Positions 5,614-7,888 of a DNA stretch of 7,888 nt are shown piece after piece. This DNA comes from JAHRVQ01 sp046290215. Lineage in GTDB: Bacteria; Pseudomonadota; Gammaproteobacteria; Pseudomonadales; Azotimanducaceae. Location: the NCBI GenBank assembly GCA_046290215.1, contig JBKAGC010000171.1, positions 1 to 7,888 on the forward strand, written 5' to 3'. The notes beneath the pieces were generated by a model that was not told where the DNA came from, ran no database searches, and was given only the letters and a program-made list of their open reading frames with translations. How positions within the stretch are numbered: the stretch's first letter is position 1; every line of letters begins with the position of its first letter. The translations under genes and the position numbers were made by a program.

Positions 5614-6928
5614 TGCGTTTCGAGCGGACCCGCGGTATATGGAGCTTTTGGCGTTTTTGCCAGAGGGCCTTGCGACTAATCCCGAGTTTTTGCGCGAGTT
5701 CGGTTTCTGTCATCTGGTCCTGATTTTCAAGAACAAACTTCTGAAAGTAGTCTTCCAGGGATAGGTCTTCAGATTCTGTTTCAACTTCGGGTTCGAGGTT
5801 GGGTTGCTGGTCAAAGTCGATGGCCATCAAGTCCGGTGTAATGAGACTGGTCTCTGCCAGAATGACGGCCCGCTCGATGGCATTTTCCAATTCGCGGATA
5901 TTCCCCGGCCAGCGATAAGATGCCATCACCTCGAGTGTCTCGGGACTAAAACTCAGACAAGGCTTCTCTAACTTGGCGCAGGTCTTTTCCAAAAAACTCT
6001 TCGCGAGCGCTTCAATATCAGAGCCTCTGTCGCGCAACGGCGGCAGGTGCAACTTCATCACATTGAGGCGATAGTATAAGTCCTCGCGAAACTGGCCGGT
6101 TGTACTAAGCGTCTTAAGATCGCGGTGGGTCGCAGCTATTAGCCTGACCTTAACTTTAGTGGTTTCTACCGATCCAACCCGTCTTACTTCGCCTTCCTGG
6201 AGAACTCGCAATAGGCGGGCCTGGGCATCCAGGGGTAACTCGCCAATTTCATCTAAAAATAATGTGCCACCATTTGCCGCCTCAACCAACCCCATGCGCT
6301 TATTGGTGGCGCCAGTGAATGCGCCCTTTTCGTGACCAAATAGCTCAGATTCGATCAAGGTGTCCGGAATGGCTGCACAATTGACGGAAATAATGGGGGC
6401 GCTAGATTGTTTGCTAGCAGCGTGGATAGCGCGTGCTACCAGTTCCTTGCCGGTACCTGACTCACCCAGAATAAGGACGTTGGTATCAGTGGGGGCCACT
6501 TTTGTAATGCGTTCGAAGACCTGCTGCATGGCGTTACAGGAGCCGAGCATGCCGATCATTGGGGTTTCTGTTGGTGGTCGCTCGGCAATGATGCCATTGA
6601 TGGTTTTGAGCATTTCCTCGTAGTCAAAAGGTTTTGCGATGTAATCCGCGGCACCCTTTTTCATTGCTTCAACGGCGGAGGAGACGCTGGCGTAACTGGT
6701 CATGACCAGAACTGGCGTAGAAGCCGCGCGCGCGATGATGTCCGTCCCAGGAGGTCCGGGCAGACGCAGATCTGTAATAATCAGATCGAACTTGTCCAGC
6801 GGGGTTGCATCGGTCTCTTCTACGGAGCCTGCTTCTGTGACGCTAAAACCCTGTTTGCCAAGATACTTTTTTAGTGATGACCGTATGACAACTTCGTCTT
6901 CGACGATCAAAATGCTTCGTTGGCGCAT
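5609..6928 (-). CDS. cbrB: CbrB, sigma54-dependent response regulator
   Basis: NtrC-family response regulator that, with CbrA, controls carbon/nitrogen balance and crc-type sRNA transcription. 439 aa. Receiver domain 1-115 has the acidic pair Glu10/Asp11, phospho-acceptor Asp53 in TDLRLPG, Thr77 and Lys99. The AAA+ domain follows: Walker A GESGTGKE at 155-162, GAFTGA sigma54-contact loop at 202-207, Walker B GGTLFLDE at 220-227, RLLRVLQEGEVRRVGS, and RWPGNIRELENAIERAV. A Fis-type HTH lies at about 407-430 (TETELAQKLGISRKALWQKR). The EDLSLEDYFQKFVLEN-QDQMTETELA stretch before the HTH closely recalls Pseudomonas CbrB and argues against other NtrC-like proteins. GAFTGA is intact, so sigma54 activation is expected. 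It begins 33 bp after the kinase gene; the ATG has no obvious Shine-Dalgarno. Its 3' end overlaps the putative enhancer. Confidence 0.93.
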   Translation of the reverse strand: MRQRSILIVEDEVVIRSSLKKYLGKQGFSVTEAGSVEETDATPLDKFDLIITDLRLPGPPGTDIIARAASTPVLVMTSYASVSSAVEAMKKGAADYIAKPFDYEEMLKTINGIIAERPPTETPMIGMLGSCNAMQQVFERITKVAPTDTNVLILGESGTGKELVARAIHAASKQSSAPIISVNCAAIPDTLIESELFGHEKGAFTGATNKRMGLVEAANGGTLFLDEIGELPLDAQARLLRVLQEGEVRRVGSVETTKVKVRLIAATHRDLKTLSTTGQFREDLYYRLNVMKLHLPPLRDRGSDIEALAKSFLEKTCAKLEKPCLSFSPETLEVMASYRWPGNIRELENAIERAVILAETSLITPDLMAIDFDQQPNLEPEVETESEDLSLEDYFQKFVLENQDQMTETELAQKLGISRKALWQKRQKLHIPRVRSKRR

Positions 6929-6961
6929 AGGTAATGCAGAGCAAAATATGCCTTTAATGTC

Positions 6962-7888
6962 CTATGAAACCGGTCCTGAGTCAACCGCTTGTTGCGGGAT
7001 ATGGTTAGGTAGGCGAATGGTAATTTCCGTACCCGATGGTGCAACCGGTTCTGCCACAATCGAGCCTTTGTGTTCTTGCACAATGGTGCTGACGATGGCG
7101 AGACCGAGACCAGTACCCTGACCAGGATCTTTGGTGGTATAGAAGGGCTCGAAGATAGCTCGTCGTTGCTCTTCCTTAATCCCGATACCGTGGTCGATGA
7201 CATGAATAGCGGTTTGTTGGTCCTCAATCTCCCCGCAAATTTGAATTTCACCGGAATCCGGTGAGGCATCCCGCGCATTCGATAGCAAATTTACAAAGAC
7301 CTGCAACAAGCGTTGCTCATCTCCGGGCACCAGCAAGTCGGGTGCCACCTGATTGTCGAATACCACGGAGTTCATGTCCTTTGACAGCGACAACAAATAG
7401 ATCGCTTCATCAATGCATTGCTTTAATTTCACAGAGCGATAGTTCGTTTGACTCAGATCGCTACCTCGATGCGCGAAGTTCACGAGCGAGTTCAAGATTG
7501 CAGTAATGCGGTCGGTTTGTTGCAGGATCTCTTTCGAAATCTTTTGCAGTTCTGGGTCATCAGTTTCGATGTTGATATCCTGTGCCAGGCAGGCAATACC
7601 AGTCACCGGATTGCCCACCTCGTGGGCGACCCCCGCCGCTAACTGCCCGATCGCCGCCAGACGCTGGTTATGCATCAGTTGCTGTTCAAGGGTTTGCTCC
7701 TCCGTAACATCCTCGATGACAAGGAGAATGTCGCCGGTGTCTGTGGCTTGTTTGTGCAAATTTAGGGTGAGACTTCGCCAGTCGGCGGGGAATTCGACCC
7801 TGGTTAAGTCATTGGCTTCGGCACCAATGAACTCGCTAAATAGTTGTGCCCACGCCGCTGGCAGCATCTGGTAGGGATAGTCCAGAAC
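6962..7888 (-). CDS. cbrA: CbrA-type sensor histidine kinase, C-terminal part (N-terminus outside window)
   Basis: 308 residues are visible and the frame stays open to the right edge, so an internal ATG at 7867 is not the start. Order: tail of a PAS domain ending ILLVIEDVTEE, a short coiled linker (TLEQQLMHNQRLAAIG), HisKA with the phospho-accepting His at visible residue 89 (AAGVAHEVGNPVTGIACLAQ), then HATPase with N-box NLLSNARDAS (about 200-209), DHGIGI (232-237), FEPFYTTK (246-253) and GTGLGLA (258-264). All catalytic boxes are intact. The HEVGNPVTGIACLAQ block is very close to Pseudomonas CbrA, and cbrB follows after 33 bp, so the pair is probably co-transcribed. In Pseudomonas CbrA has an N-terminal SLC5 transporter-like membrane part; it would lie upstream and cannot be judged here. 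Confidence 0.9.
   Translation of the reverse strand, partial: VLDYPYQMLPAAWAQLFSEFIGAEANDLTRVEFPADWRSLTLNLHKQATDTGDILLVIEDVTEEQTLEQQLMHNQRLAAIGQLAAGVAHEVGNPVTGIACLAQDINIETDDPELQKISKEILQQTDRITAILNSLVNFAHRGSDLSQTNYRSVKLKQCIDEAIYLLSLSKDMNSVVFDNQVAPDLLVPGDEQRLLQVFVNLLSNARDASPDSGEIQICGEIEDQQTAIHVIDHGIGIKEEQRRAIFEPFYTTKDPGQGTGLGLAIVSTIVQEHKGSIVAEPVAPSGTEITIRLPNHIPQQAVDSGPVS

Noticed and set aside
6702..7121. 139-aa plus-strand open frame across the cbrA/cbrB junction
   Set aside because: Antisense to both conserved genes, Ser/Arg-rich by composition and with no recognisable motif.

Overview
The window reads as a chromosomal stretch of a gammaproteobacterium related to Pseudomonas in the broad sense (Pseudomonadales and marine relatives) but not a typical Pseudomonas. 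The grounds are gene content and order. On the minus strand, in transcription order (high to low coordinates), it carries the end of a CbrA-type sensor kinase, a CbrB-type sigma54 activator, a non-coding gap, pcnB, a deoxynucleoside kinase, pgi and acs. This matches the Pseudomonas cbrA-cbrB-crcZ-pcnB-folK-panB-panC-panD-pgi-acs neighbourhood, except that folK and panBCD are absent and a dNK gene sits in their place. All genes point the same way. I found no mobile element, tRNA, rRNA or CRISPR array.

Region by region: 7888-6962 is the C-terminal half of CbrA (PAS end, HisKA, HATPase; the N-terminus lies outside the window). 6928-5609 is complete CbrB (receiver, AAA+ with GAFTGA, Fis-like HTH). 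5608-5229 is a 380-bp gap that I interpret as a compact CrcZ-like sRNA gene. It has an array of TGTTACC half-sites that could bind CbrB, a candidate IHF site, a -24/-12-like promoter overlapping a plausible -35/-10 promoter, an A-rich body with repeated AANAANAA motifs (the kind bound by Hfq with Crc), and a strong intrinsic terminator. 5228-3990 is pcnB, 3955-3302 the dNK (TTG start), 3299-1695 pgi, and 1677 to the left edge acs, cut by the window.

How it fits together: CbrAB would sense a carbon/nitrogen or energy signal and drive the sRNA. The sRNA would titrate Hfq/Crc and relieve catabolite repression. Downstream are RNA polyadenylation (pcnB), deoxynucleoside salvage (dNK) and central carbon entry points (pgi, acs). 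The last three genes are tightly spaced (2 and 17 bp) and probably co-transcribed.

The most notable item is the sRNA locus: it is much shorter than my recollection of Pseudomonas CrcZ (about 400 nt), and ORF-based annotation would not report it. A caution: the last ~54 bases at the left edge (1-54) do not continue the conserved acs protein and are far more GC-rich, which suggests a chimeric or misassembled end.
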